NCBI RefSeq assembly: GCF_905120475.1
Contig: NZ_CAJHOE010000001.1
Span: forward strand, 496,001-560,000
Direction: 5' to 3'
DNA from: Campylobacter suis
GTDB taxonomy: Bacteria; Campylobacterota; Campylobacteria; Campylobacterales; Campylobacteraceae
Length of the DNA stretch: 64,000 nucleotides
The translations under genes were made by a program, and so were the position numbers. Position 1 is the stretch's first letter, and every line of letters starts with the position of its first letter. Under the pieces are notes generated by a model. That model was given only the letters and a program-made list of their open reading frames with translations, did not search any database and was not told the DNA's origin. Positions 9,569 through 18,466 of the stretch are shown here, piece after piece.

Positions 9569-10906
9569 TTACTTTTGCACTCTGCCAGCCATCGCTTTAA
9601 AGATATTTATCTCGTTGTTTATGATTTTATATTTTTGCTCTAAAACGCTTATAGCGGCTTCTAGTTCGCTGTTTTTAGCATTTAAGTGCTCTTTTAGCTC
9701 AACCTTGCCATAGTCATACTTTAGTTTATAAATTTTGCTTATTTGTGCGTAATTTTTTGCTTGCTCCATAAAGTTATTAAGCAAAATTTTATCATTTTCT
9801 AGCTCTTTATATGCGCCGTAAACTTCATTTATGGCAGTTGTTAAACGAGATATGTACTCAAGTTTTGCACTTTGAAAACTAGCTTCACTCACGCGTAAAT
9901 TTGCCTTTAGTCTAGAGTAGTTAAGAAATGGTAGATTTAAGGCTATGTTGCCATTTAGTAAATTTAGTGAAAAGCTTTTTTTTAGTTTTTCATCACTATC
10001 ACTTAAGGAAGCGCCTATGCTAAGGCTTGGGTAGAAATTTTTCTCGCTTACTTTTACATTTAAAAGAGCTTCATTTATGCGTGCGATACTTGCCTTTAGG
10101 TCAGGTCTATTTGATAGTGAAAATATTGGGACTTCAATATCTACACCAAGCGGCTTTGTTTCAAAAATTTCTTTAAATTTAAACTCAAAATCGCCTCTTT
10201 CATTCAGCAAATTTTTTAATGTTTGCTTGATTGTATCAAGATTTTTTTGCGTTTGAAGTATGCGGTTTTTTATAGATAAAATTTGGCTTTGAACCTGTTT
10301 TTGCGATATTTGCTCATCTTTTCCAAAACTAACTTTGGAGTCAATTATCCTTCCTAACATTTCATAATTTTGCAAAGTTTGTTTGTAAAGTTTTATGGCA
10401 TTTTTTAGATATATGGCGTTAAAATATCCACTAGCAACGCTATTTATAAGGCTTAGTTTTGTTGCTTGTAAGTCCCACTGTGTAGCATTTACTTCCCACA
10501 TAGCAGCGTCTTTTGAATTTCTAAGCTTTTGCCATAAATCAAGCTCGTAGCTTACTGAGATAGAGGTGGAAAATCGCTCTTGCCACTGGCTATTAGACCC
10601 TATATCGCGCGACGCCTCTCCTTTTAGGCTTGCATTAAAATTTGGGAGCAAATCGGCTGATATTATACCCGCTTGTGCTAGGGCTTTATTTATAGTTATG
10701 GCTGATTTTTTAAGGTCTATGTTGTTTTTTAAAGCCGTATCTATAAGCTCATTTAGATAATCCTCATTATACCCTAGCCACCACTCCTTGTCTATTTGTA
10801 TAGTTTGGCTTTCGTCAAGTAAAATTTCTTGATAGTTTTTATCTACTTTTGAAACAGCGCAACCGCTAAAAAATATTGCCAAAGTTAAAACAAAAATTTT
10901 ATACAT
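9569..10906 (-). CDS. TolC/NodT-family outer-membrane efflux lipoprotein
   Basis: Outer-membrane channel of 445 residues for the MacAB pump encoded just upstream. The signal peptide ends in a lipobox (FFSGC, Cys about 16), as in NodT/CusC-type proteins, so the mature protein is probably lipid-anchored. Two outer-membrane efflux repeats follow, with NRPDLKASIARI as a typical signature of the family (about 265). The start lies 2 bases behind the macB stop, so the operon order is macA, macB, channel gene. Confidence 0.88.
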   Translation of the reverse strand: MYKIFVLTLAIFFSGCAVSKVDKNYQEILLDESQTIQIDKEWWLGYNEDYLNELIDTALKNNIDLKKSAITINKALAQAGIISADLLPNFNASLKGEASRDIGSNSQWQERFSTSISVSYELDLWQKLRNSKDAAMWEVNATQWDLQATKLSLINSVASGYFNAIYLKNAIKLYKQTLQNYEMLGRIIDSKVSFGKDEQISQKQVQSQILSIKNRILQTQKNLDTIKQTLKNLLNERGDFEFKFKEIFETKPLGVDIEVPIFSLSNRPDLKASIARINEALLNVKVSEKNFYPSLSIGASLSDSDEKLKKSFSLNLLNGNIALNLPFLNYSRLKANLRVSEASFQSAKLEYISRLTTAINEVYGAYKELENDKILLNNFMEQAKNYAQISKIYKLKYDYGKVELKEHLNAKNSELEAAISVLEQKYKIINNEINIFKAMAGRVQK

Positions 10907-10907
10907 T

Positions 10908-12833
10908 CTACTCCCTTGAAAGCGCGTCTATTGGGTTTAAAAGGCTTGCATTTCTTGCAGGCATATAGCCAAAGACTATGCCTATGCCCATTGAAGTTAC
11001 AAGTGCTGCGATGACTGATTCGTTAGAAAATATCATCTTAAACAAGCCAGTGCTATTTACGATATAGCCAACCCCATAAGCAAGCCCAACGCCGACCACT
11101 CCGCCTATTATACAAAGCAAAATAGCTTCTATTAAAAATTGCTGTAAGATATTTGTTTGTCTGGCTCCTATTGCCATTTTTATTCCTATCTCTTTTGTTC
11201 GCTCAGTCACTGAAACAAGCATTATGTTCATCACTCCTATACCGCCAACTATGAGCGATATAACGGCTATTGATGATATGAGTAGTCTCATGGTGCCTAT
11301 GGTCTCTTCCATGGTTTTTTTTATGCTGTCCGAGTTTCTTGTAAAAAAGTCTTGTCTGCCATGTTTGATGGTTAAAAGCTCGGTTATCATCTTTTCGGCA
11401 ACTTGTGCATTAACTTTCTCATCAATCTTTGCTGTAATAGAACTAATGTAGCGATCCCCTGTTATTTTGTTTATCACGGTTGAATATGGGGCGTAAATTC
11501 TAAGCTGGCTTGGATCGCCAAAGGAATTTGAGTTTTGCGCTATAACGCCAATGATCATCAAAGGTTTTTTGTTTAAAAGTAAGATCTTGCCTATAGGGTC
11601 TTCATCTTTAAAAAATGACCTTTTTGTGTTTTGATCTATGACTACCACCGAGGCAGAGGCTGCTACCTCATCGGCATTAAACATCCTTCCAGTTTCTATA
11701 TTTAACCCATTTACTTTTAGTGTATCAACTCCACCGCCTCTAAGCGATGCTGTGAGTGATAAATTTCTAAAAGTTGCTGTGCCACTTGTTGAGGTGTTTG
11801 GTGTGACTGACTCTAAAAAGTCTTGCTCTTGAAGCAGGACTACATCGCTAATACTAAGCGTTCTAACCCTACCAGAGAGCATATCTCCAAAGCCTTTTCC
11901 GGGCATAATATCGATGGTGTTTGTGCCCACTTTTCGTATGCTTTGTAAGATTTGCTCTTGTGAGCCTTTGCCAAGTGCTACCATGCTAACGACTGCTGCG
12001 ATGCCTATGATGATGCCAAGCATTGTTAGTATAGATCGTAGCTTGTGCGAAATGATGGCTGAAAGCGACATTTTAAAGCTTTCTATAAGCTGATCTTTGT
12101 AATAGGTAAATATACTTTTTTTAGGTTTTTGGCTTGGTTTTTTTAGAAAAATTTCATCTTTTTTTACGCTATCTGAGATAATGCTTCCATCTTTTATCTC
12201 TATCACTCGATTTGCGTAGTTTGCGATATTTTGGTCGTGCGTGACTATTATTATGGTATGACCTTGTTTGTATAAATCAAGTAAAATTTGCATAACCATC
12301 TCGCCACTTTTGCTATCAAGTGCGCCAGTTGGCTCATCTGCAAGGATTATCTCGCCACCATTCATCAACGCTCTAGCTATGCTGACACGCTGCTGCTGTC
12401 CACCACTTAGTTTATTTGGTAGGCTTTGTGTTTTGTCGCTAAGACCAAGGCCTGATAAAATTTCAACTGCACGCTCTTGGCGGGACTTTTTATTTACGCC
12501 AGCATAGATACTAGGAAGAGCGACATTTTGTGTGGCGTTTAAGCTTGAAAGAAGGTTGTACCTTTGAAATATAAATCCAAATTTTTCACGCCTAAGCTCT
12601 GCTAGCTCGTCCGCTTTAAAATTTGTTATATCCTTACCCTCAAGTAAATACTCGCCACTGCTAGCATTGTCAAGACAGCCAAGTATGTTCATCAAAGTTG
12701 ATTTGCCAGAGCCACTTTGCCCGATAATGGCGATAAACTCGCCTTTTTTTATTTTTAAATTTACATTTTTTAAGACAGTAGCTTCGTTTTTGCCGATTTT
12801 AAATTTTTTGGTGATATTTTTGAGCTCTATCAC
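10908..12833 (-). CDS. macB: Macrolide-type ABC exporter, ATPase-permease fusion
   Basis: Inner-membrane ABC transporter of 641 residues. The N-terminal ATPase has Walker A GQSGSGKST (about 39-47), signature LSGGQQQRVSIARAL and Walker B IILADEPTGALD. A helix at about 265-290, a periplasmic MacB_PCD domain, and three C-terminal helices (FtsX type) starting near 515 follow. It would work with the adaptor MacA and the lipoprotein channel to export amphipathic compounds or peptides. The start is GTG and overlaps the macA stop as GTGA, indicating coupling. Exact substrate unknown. Confidence 0.93.
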   Translation of the reverse strand: MIELKNITKKFKIGKNEATVLKNVNLKIKKGEFIAIIGQSGSGKSTLMNILGCLDNASSGEYLLEGKDITNFKADELAELRREKFGFIFQRYNLLSSLNATQNVALPSIYAGVNKKSRQERAVEILSGLGLSDKTQSLPNKLSGGQQQRVSIARALMNGGEIILADEPTGALDSKSGEMVMQILLDLYKQGHTIIIVTHDQNIANYANRVIEIKDGSIISDSVKKDEIFLKKPSQKPKKSIFTYYKDQLIESFKMSLSAIISHKLRSILTMLGIIIGIAAVVSMVALGKGSQEQILQSIRKVGTNTIDIMPGKGFGDMLSGRVRTLSISDVVLLQEQDFLESVTPNTSTSGTATFRNLSLTASLRGGGVDTLKVNGLNIETGRMFNADEVAASASVVVIDQNTKRSFFKDEDPIGKILLLNKKPLMIIGVIAQNSNSFGDPSQLRIYAPYSTVINKITGDRYISSITAKIDEKVNAQVAEKMITELLTIKHGRQDFFTRNSDSIKKTMEETIGTMRLLISSIAVISLIVGGIGVMNIMLVSVTERTKEIGIKMAIGARQTNILQQFLIEAILLCIIGGVVGVGLAYGVGYIVNSTGLFKMIFSNESVIAALVTSMGIGIVFGYMPARNASLLNPIDALSRE

Positions 12834-14008
12834 CTCATACCTCTTCGCTCTTTTGAAACAAGGCTTGCTATCTCTTCACTTGTGCCTTGCGATGTTATAA
12901 CTGCTTCGCCTTCGCTCACACCGCTTAAAATTTGTGTCCTTAGACTATCGCTTATGCCTGTTGTAACAGCCCTTTTTTCAACATTTTTTCCATTTACTAA
13001 AATCTCTACAAATTTTTGCTTATCTTCGTTTTTTATTGCTATACTAGGCACTATGATCGCATCTTTTACCTCATCTACAAAAAGGGCATTTTCCGTTGTC
13101 ATACCTATTCGCAAGATACCTTCGCTATTTTGAACTATGCTTTGTGCATAATAATATATAGCAGATGAGCTTGAGCTTATGTTTGATGTGGATTTGTTTG
13201 AGTATTTTCCATCACTTAGGGTAGTAAGGGCTGGGTCTATGGAGCTTATGGTCGTGTTAAATTTTTTATTTGGCTCTGAAAGTATAGAGTACTCAACACG
13301 AGTTCCGACTGAAATTTTTGTTATGTCGCCTTCTGCGATTTGCATTTTTAGTTTGACATTGCTAAGGTCGGCTATATTTACGATAGTTGGGGTAGTTTGA
13401 TTGGCATTTACTGTCTGCCCTTCTTCAACCTGCACTGAAACGACAGTACCGTCTCTTGGGGCTGTGATTTTAGTGTATCCAAGGTCTATTTGAGCTGTAT
13501 CAAGAGCTATTTTTGCCTGTTCTATCTGAGCTTTTATCTCTTTTATATTTGCATTTGCTGTCGTGTATGAGTTTTTTGTATTTTCAAATTCAACCCTTGA
13601 AGTGGCACTATTTTTATAAAGGTTTTGCTCTCTTTCAAACTGTGTTTTTGCTATATCAAGAGCTACCTTTGCCCTTTCAAGCTGAGCTGTGTAAATTTCA
13701 AGCTGAGCTCTACGGTTATCTACATTGTTTTGCTGCGTTTGGCTGTCTATCTCGGCTATCATATCGCCTTTTTTTACATTATCGCCAAGTTTAACATAGA
13801 GTTTTTTTATCTGTCCACCAACTTGCGCACCCACATCAATAAGCTCGGTCGCAAAAATTTCTCCAGTTGCCTGAACGCGTTTTGACAGTGTGCCTTTTGC
13901 TGCTTTTTGAGTTATATACTCGATCTTTTGTTCTTTTTTGTAAAATTTTTCATAGGCAAAGTATGAGCCTACGATAAGTATAAAAAGTAGTGTAATTTTT
14001 TTAAACAT
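12830..14008 (-). CDS. macA: MacA-type periplasmic adaptor
   Basis: Adaptor of 392 residues with an N-terminal membrane anchor (about 5-19), a lipoyl domain (VGAQVGGQIKKLYVKLGDNVKKGDMIAEID), a long coiled hairpin (about 90-160), the second lipoyl half with ITAPRDGTVVSVQVEEGQTV, a beta barrel and a membrane-proximal domain. Length and order match MacA of E. coli. It is the first gene of the macA-macB-channel operon and is divergent from the AEC transporter gene. Confidence 0.92.
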   Translation of the reverse strand: MFKKITLLFILIVGSYFAYEKFYKKEQKIEYITQKAAKGTLSKRVQATGEIFATELIDVGAQVGGQIKKLYVKLGDNVKKGDMIAEIDSQTQQNNVDNRRAQLEIYTAQLERAKVALDIAKTQFEREQNLYKNSATSRVEFENTKNSYTTANANIKEIKAQIEQAKIALDTAQIDLGYTKITAPRDGTVVSVQVEEGQTVNANQTTPTIVNIADLSNVKLKMQIAEGDITKISVGTRVEYSILSEPNKKFNTTISSIDPALTTLSDGKYSNKSTSNISSSSSAIYYYAQSIVQNSEGILRIGMTTENALFVDEVKDAIIVPSIAIKNEDKQKFVEILVNGKNVEKRAVTTGISDSLRTQILSGVSEGEAVITSQGTSEEIASLVSKERRGMR

Positions 14009-14099
14009 TGCTCGGACTTTCTTTAAGTTTTGCTAATTTTAATTAAAAAATACTAACAAAAGGTTAAAGCGATTTATTAGGTTTTAAACTTTAATGCTT

Positions 14100-14105
14100 T
14101 ATAAT
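14100..14105 (+). promoter_or_regulatory. Extended -10 box before the AEC transporter gene
   Basis: TATAAT preceded by TGCTT. It lies inside the longest open frame of the transporter, whose ATG would be at 14094. This suggests that translation begins at the GTG at 14139 instead. Confidence 0.45.
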
Positions 14106-14138
14106 CCGCATTTAGTTTTTAAATTTAAGAAGTTTGTT

Positions 14139-15056
14139 GTGTATACCCCTTTATTGTCGATATTTTTTATAGTTGCGCTTGGGTTTCTTGCAAAAAAGAT
14201 GAAAATTTTAGAGCAAAAAAACTCATCTGTTTTTATAAATTTTGTCCTTTGCTTTGCTTTGCCTGCACTAATATTTGATAAAATTTATCACATAAATATC
14301 GATATACATCTTTTAAATATCGTTACAACTGGCTTTTTTGCTTCTGCTTTTGGAGCTGTCATATCGCTTTGTATATCGCTACTTTTTAAATTTAGCCGCC
14401 CAACAACTGTTAGTGTTGTTATGCTTAGCTTTTTTGGCAATACACTTTTTGTTGGCATACCAGTTATAGAGGGCTTTTTTGGTCGTAGTGCAGTTGATAT
14501 AGTTATATTTTATGATCAAGTAACAACATCTATACCCATTGCTATACTTGGACCTGTTATACTCTCTTTTGGTGTAAAACAGCGAGTAAGTCTTTTGCAA
14601 AATTGTATGAAAATTTTAAAATTCCCGCCATTTATAGCCGTTACTTTAGCTTTGATAGCAAAGAGTTTTTCTGATATTTTTGTATTGCCACAAGAGCTTT
14701 TTACTCCGCTTCGTATGATAAGCTCTAGCGTAACTCCTGTTGCGCTCTTTGCGGTTGGGCTTGGCTTAAATTTTGGCGGAGTAAAAAGTTCATACAAGGG
14801 TGTTTGTGTCGTAATGCTTTGTAGGATGGTGGCACCTGCGGTATTTTTTGTTTTAGTAATGAAATTTTTTAATTTTGAGATAAATCAAGCATGGTTAGTT
14901 GGCATTATGTTATCGACTATGCCACCTATGGTTTTAGCTAGCGCTATGATAATGAAAGCTGAGCTTGATAGCTCTCTTGCTGTTAGCTCTGTTGCGCTTG
15001 GAGTGGCTTTTAGTTTTATTACTTTACCCATAATTTATATACTGTTTGCAAGTTAG
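14139..15056 (+). CDS. AEC-family (auxin efflux carrier-like) transporter
   Basis: Inner-membrane protein of 305 residues with about ten hydrophobic helices, typical of malonate/small-metabolite transporters of the AEC family. The first helix starts at TPLLSIFFIVALGFLAKK and the C-terminal half contains LAVSSVALGVAFSFIT, a usual ending. An ATG at 14094 would add 15 residues that do not fit the family, and a TATAAT lies at 14100-14105, so I prefer GTG 14139 with a weak AAGAAG site. It stands alone. Substrate unknown. Confidence 0.8.
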   Translation: MYTPLLSIFFIVALGFLAKKMKILEQKNSSVFINFVLCFALPALIFDKIYHINIDIHLLNIVTTGFFASAFGAVISLCISLLFKFSRPTTVSVVMLSFFGNTLFVGIPVIEGFFGRSAVDIVIFYDQVTTSIPIAILGPVILSFGVKQRVSLLQNCMKILKFPPFIAVTLALIAKSFSDIFVLPQELFTPLRMISSSVTPVALFAVGLGLNFGGVKSSYKGVCVVMLCRMVAPAVFFVLVMKFFNFEINQAWLVGIMLSTMPPMVLASAMIMKAELDSSLAVSSVALGVAFSFITLPIIYILFAS

Positions 15057-15077
15057 AATTTGTTTAAAAATGTAACA

Positions 15078-15083
15078 TATAAT
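15078..15083 (+). promoter_or_regulatory. -10 box of the mla operon
   Basis: TATAAT, 24 bases upstream of the TTG start of the first mla gene and downstream of the AEC transporter stop. It is the only good promoter candidate for the four-gene operon that follows. Confidence 0.5.
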
Positions 15084-15107
15084 TCACTTTTTTAGATAAG
15101 GAAAATT

Positions 15108-16211
15108 TTGGATCATTTTAGTGTAGAGGTTTTAAAAACCAAGCAGTTACTTTTGTATAAATTTAAGGGTAAGCTTGATTATAAAAGTGCCAAAAAAGTG
15201 CGTGAAATTTTATCAAATTCCTTGCGTTTTAAGGGCGAAGTGGAGTATGATTTTAGCTTGCTTTTGAGGCTTGATTATGCTTGTGCTATACTTTTAAAGC
15301 GTGCTATAAATGCTAAAAAAGTAAGCATTAAAAATGCAAACCATAGCATAAAATCAGTTCTTTTAATGCTTGATGATAAAGATATAGACTTTAAATATAA
15401 AGCCCCACAAAAAAATCTAAATTTGCTTGAACGACTCGGAAAAAGGGTTATAGAGGGTTTTTATAATGTTTTTGAGCTGGCTGGATTTTTAGGGGAGTTT
15501 ATAATAAAATGTTTTGCCATTTTATTAAATCCAACAAAACTTCGTTTAAGAGAGCTTAGTAACTATATAAAAGATGCTGGAGTAAATGCTGTTTTTATCG
15601 TATCTTTGACATCTTTTTTAATAGGTGTCGTTCTTGCTTATCTTGGAAGCTCTATGCTTGCAAATTTTGGTGCGAGTATATTTATAGTTGAGATAATGGG
15701 CATGTTAACTTTGCGTGAAGTCGCACCACTTATAGCCGCTATTGTTATAGCTGGACGCTCAGCGTCAAGTTTTACAGCACAAATAGGAGCCATGAAGCTT
15801 ACTGAAGAGATAGATGCTATGAGAACAATGGGGTTTGATCCTTTTAGCTTTCTTGTTTTGCCAAGGATTATAGCCATGATGATATGTGTCCCGTTAATCA
15901 TCTTCATAGCTGATGCGGTTAGTATCTTTGGTCAGATGATAGTTTGTGAAAATTTACTTGATATATCGTTTTCAAGCTACCTCAGCCGTTTTAAAGATAT
16001 GGTTGAGATGCGCCACTTCTTGGTTGGAATGATAAAAGCGCCGTTTTTTGGTATAGTTATCGCTATTATCGGCTGCATGCGCGGTTTTGCTGTTAGTGGC
16101 GACTCGCAAAGCCTTGGCTCGCTTACAACTTTAAGTGTTGTAAATGCTATATTTTGGGTTATAGCCATAGATGCTTTTTTTGCGATATTTTTTATGTGGG
16201 TAAATTTATGA
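15108..16211 (+). CDS. mlaE: MlaE-family lipid ABC permease with N-terminal STAS domain
   Basis: Permease of the Mla/MCE phospholipid transport system, 367 residues. Residues 1-95 look like a STAS (MlaB-like) domain, followed by the MlaE core from about 125, with RELSNYIKDAGVNAV, the helix pair around 160-220, and TEEIDAMRTMGFDPFSFLVLPR, a strong family signature. The permease and its small STAS partner are thus one chain. The start is TTG at 15108 with AAGGA five bases upstream. Its stop overlaps the ATG of the ATPase gene (ATGA). Confidence 0.9.
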   Translation: MDHFSVEVLKTKQLLLYKFKGKLDYKSAKKVREILSNSLRFKGEVEYDFSLLLRLDYACAILLKRAINAKKVSIKNANHSIKSVLLMLDDKDIDFKYKAPQKNLNLLERLGKRVIEGFYNVFELAGFLGEFIIKCFAILLNPTKLRLRELSNYIKDAGVNAVFIVSLTSFLIGVVLAYLGSSMLANFGASIFIVEIMGMLTLREVAPLIAAIVIAGRSASSFTAQIGAMKLTEEIDAMRTMGFDPFSFLVLPRIIAMMICVPLIIFIADAVSIFGQMIVCENLLDISFSSYLSRFKDMVEMRHFLVGMIKAPFFGIVIAIIGCMRGFAVSGDSQSLGSLTTLSVVNAIFWVIAIDAFFAIFFMWVNL

Positions 16212-16960
16212 TAAAAAATATTATAGAAGGCAGAGATATAACGACAAATTACGGCGAACGCATAATGCATGATAGCGTGAGCTGGAGTATAAAACAGGGT
16301 GAAATTTATGGCTTTTTAGGCGGAAGTGGAAGTGGTAAAACTACACTTTTAAAAACGATGATATATCTAAATAAACCAAAGAGTGGGACATTGCTTTTTG
16401 ATGGCAAAGATATGTGGAATAGCGACACAAAAACAAAGCAAGAGATAAAGCTTGAGTGCGGGACTATGTTTCAGTTTGGAGCACTTTATAGTTCTATGAG
16501 TGTGCTTGATAATGTTGGTGTTTTGCTTAGTGAGTATTCAAAATTTAGTAAGCGCGAAATAGATGAAATTGCAAATTTTTGGATACAAAAAGTTGGACTT
16601 AAAAAACAAAGTGCTACGCTTTATCCAAGTGAGTTAAGTGGCGGTATGAAAAAGCGCGTAGCCTTAGCTAGAGCTCTTGCGCTTAGCCCTAGAGTTCTTT
16701 TTTTAGATGAGCCTAATAGCGGACTTGATCCAATGAGCGCCAGAGCGATGGACGAACTTCTTGTAAATTTGCGAGAAGCACTTGGTATAAGCGTTGTGAT
16801 GGTAACGCATGATGTTGATAGTATTTTTGATATACTTGATAGATTTTTAATAATTGAAAATAAAAAAATAGTTTTTGAAGGCGATCTTAAAGAGCTTGAA
16901 ACGGCTGAATATAACCCGCTTGAAGAGCTATTTAAAACAAGGAATAACAGTGGAAAATAA
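16208..16960 (+). CDS. mlaF: MlaF-type ABC ATPase
   Basis: Cytoplasmic ATPase of 250 residues for the Mla permease. It has Walker A GGSGSGKTT (about 37-45), signature LSGGMKKRVALARAL, and Walker B VLFLDEPNSGLDP. The GMKKR variant of the signature is typical of the MlaF/Ttg2A group. The reading frame is open for another 18 codons upstream inside mlaE; I chose the ATG that overlaps the mlaE stop (ATGA) and begins MIKNIIEGRDI. Confidence 0.93.
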   Translation: MIKNIIEGRDITTNYGERIMHDSVSWSIKQGEIYGFLGGSGSGKTTLLKTMIYLNKPKSGTLLFDGKDMWNSDTKTKQEIKLECGTMFQFGALYSSMSVLDNVGVLLSEYSKFSKREIDEIANFWIQKVGLKKQSATLYPSELSGGMKKRVALARALALSPRVLFLDEPNSGLDPMSARAMDELLVNLREALGISVVMVTHDVDSIFDILDRFLIIENKKIVFEGDLKELETAEYNPLEELFKTRNNSGK

Positions 16961-17870
16961 AAACTCATACACGATAGTTGGGCTATTTTTTCTTATCTCG
17001 GTCTCACTTCTTGGTATCTTTATGTGGTGGATGAGCGGAAGCGATGGCAAGAGTGTTGGTCAAAAAATTTACTACATACAAACCCATGAGTTGCCAACTG
17101 GTGTAAGGGTTGATTCTCAGGTTAAATTTATTGGTGTTGGCGTTGGAAGTGTAAGCAAGATAGATTTTTTAGATGATGGCAAGATAGAGATCAGTATGAA
17201 AATACGCGATGATATAGACATAAAAAGCGACTCTATCGCTGAGATAGAGCTTCAGCCTATAAGTGGTGTGGCTAGTATTAATATCTCTCGTGGTGTTGCA
17301 AACAGTATAAAAGATGAAAAACATCCTATTATCAAGCTAGAAGATAGTATGCTTACAAAGCTTAGAAACCAAGCCCAAGATATAACATCAAAGATAAATG
17401 TAAGTTTAGAGCGCTTAAACTCGCTTCTTTCTGAAGACAATTTTAAGCATCTTAACTCAACGCTTGAAAATTTAGATGAGTTTAGTAAGCTCATAGGAAG
17501 TAAGGAAAACTCTAAAAACCTAAGTGAGCTTTTGGCAAATTTAAACGCTATAAGCTCTGATGTAAGTAAGGCAAATGTGAGTGATTTAAGCAAAAACCTA
17601 AACTCTATCTTGCTTAATGCGAATAAATTTTTACTAAGCGCCAACGCCGCAACGGCATCTTTTAGTGAGCTTGCAAAAAACACACAAAGCAAGATAAACT
17701 CAGGTCAGCTAAACATCAAAGAGGCTATGACGCCGCTACTGAATGAAGCTAGTATATTTATAAATGACTTTTCTAAGACATTAAGAGAATTTCGCGGTGC
17801 GATGGATAGACTTGAGGATAATCCTTATGATTTTTTCTTTAAAGACCCAACATCAAAGGACGGTAGATGA
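16950..17870 (+). CDS. mlaD: MlaD-type MCE-domain protein
   Basis: Substrate-binding component of 306 residues. One membrane helix (about 9-29) anchors it in the inner membrane, and an MCE domain follows (about 35-115; YYIQTHELPTGVRVDSQVKFIGVGVGSV). The rest is a long helical region, longer than in E. coli MlaD (183 residues), possibly a periplasm-spanning tail. The start is GTG at 16950 with AAGGA six bases before; it overlaps the mlaF end by 11 bases. It is followed at once by the lipoprotein gene. Confidence 0.88.
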   Translation: MENKNSYTIVGLFFLISVSLLGIFMWWMSGSDGKSVGQKIYYIQTHELPTGVRVDSQVKFIGVGVGSVSKIDFLDDGKIEISMKIRDDIDIKSDSIAEIELQPISGVASINISRGVANSIKDEKHPIIKLEDSMLTKLRNQAQDITSKINVSLERLNSLLSEDNFKHLNSTLENLDEFSKLIGSKENSKNLSELLANLNAISSDVSKANVSDLSKNLNSILLNANKFLLSANAATASFSELAKNTQSKINSGQLNIKEAMTPLLNEASIFINDFSKTLREFRGAMDRLEDNPYDFFFKDPTSKDGR

Positions 17871-18418
17871 GAGGAATTTTAGTAGTATTTTTAGCTGTGT
17901 TTATTAGCGGTTGTTCGCTTAAAAATAGCGTTGCTAGAGCTGATATGTATGAGATATACTACTCACAAAAAGAGTGTGTTGCAAAGAGTAAAACGCCAAA
18001 AAATATATACATTCAAAATGTATCTGCTCTTGATTTGGTTGATAAAAGAGAGATACTCATAGTGGCTGAAGATAATAAAATACACCACCTTTATGATGCT
18101 AAATTTATAGCTCAACCAAGCGAAATGATATATAAGGCGCTTATAAAAGGAGCTTATGCTAACTGTGGAGTAAAGCCCATATTTTCGCCAAATTCAAGCG
18201 ATTTACGTCTTAAAGTAAATGTGGTTTCACTGCAAATTAGAGGCGATAAGGCTGAGGTTATTTTGGCTTATGAGCTTTTTAGCCTTGATAAAAGCGTTAA
18301 TTCAGGAGTTGTTGTAAAAAATGTTTTTTGTCCAGACCCAAGTAGTAAGAGTATTTTTGATAGCATAAATAAAAGTGTAAATTTAGCCATCGATGAGCTT
18401 TTAGGAAGTGTTATTTAA
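17867..18418 (+). CDS. ABC-type transport auxiliary lipoprotein
   Basis: Predicted lipoprotein of 183 residues with lipobox ISGC (Cys about 16) and a C-terminal domain resembling the ABC-transport auxiliary lipoproteins (PqiC/YmbA type) that accompany MCE systems. Motif hints: an early YEI-Y strand, IYIQNVSALDLVDKREILIV, and a late ANCG. Its ATG overlaps the mlaD stop (ATGA). The family is inferred mainly from position, lipobox and size; it would act in the periplasm or at the outer membrane as partner of MlaD. Confidence 0.75.
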   Translation: MRGILVVFLAVFISGCSLKNSVARADMYEIYYSQKECVAKSKTPKNIYIQNVSALDLVDKREILIVAEDNKIHHLYDAKFIAQPSEMIYKALIKGAYANCGVKPIFSPNSSDLRLKVNVVSLQIRGDKAEVILAYELFSLDKSVNSGVVVKNVFCPDPSSKSIFDSINKSVNLAIDELLGSVI

Positions 18419-18439
18419 GCCTGATTAAGCCCATTTTGC

Positions 18440-18445
18440 TATAAT
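18440..18445 (+). promoter_or_regulatory. -10 box before the RCK-domain gene
   Basis: TATAAT preceded by CATTTTGC, the usual Campylobacter context, 21 bases upstream of the next start codon, which has a GGAG ribosome site. Confidence 0.55.
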
Positions 18446-18466
18446 GTCCATTTTAATGGAGTTATA

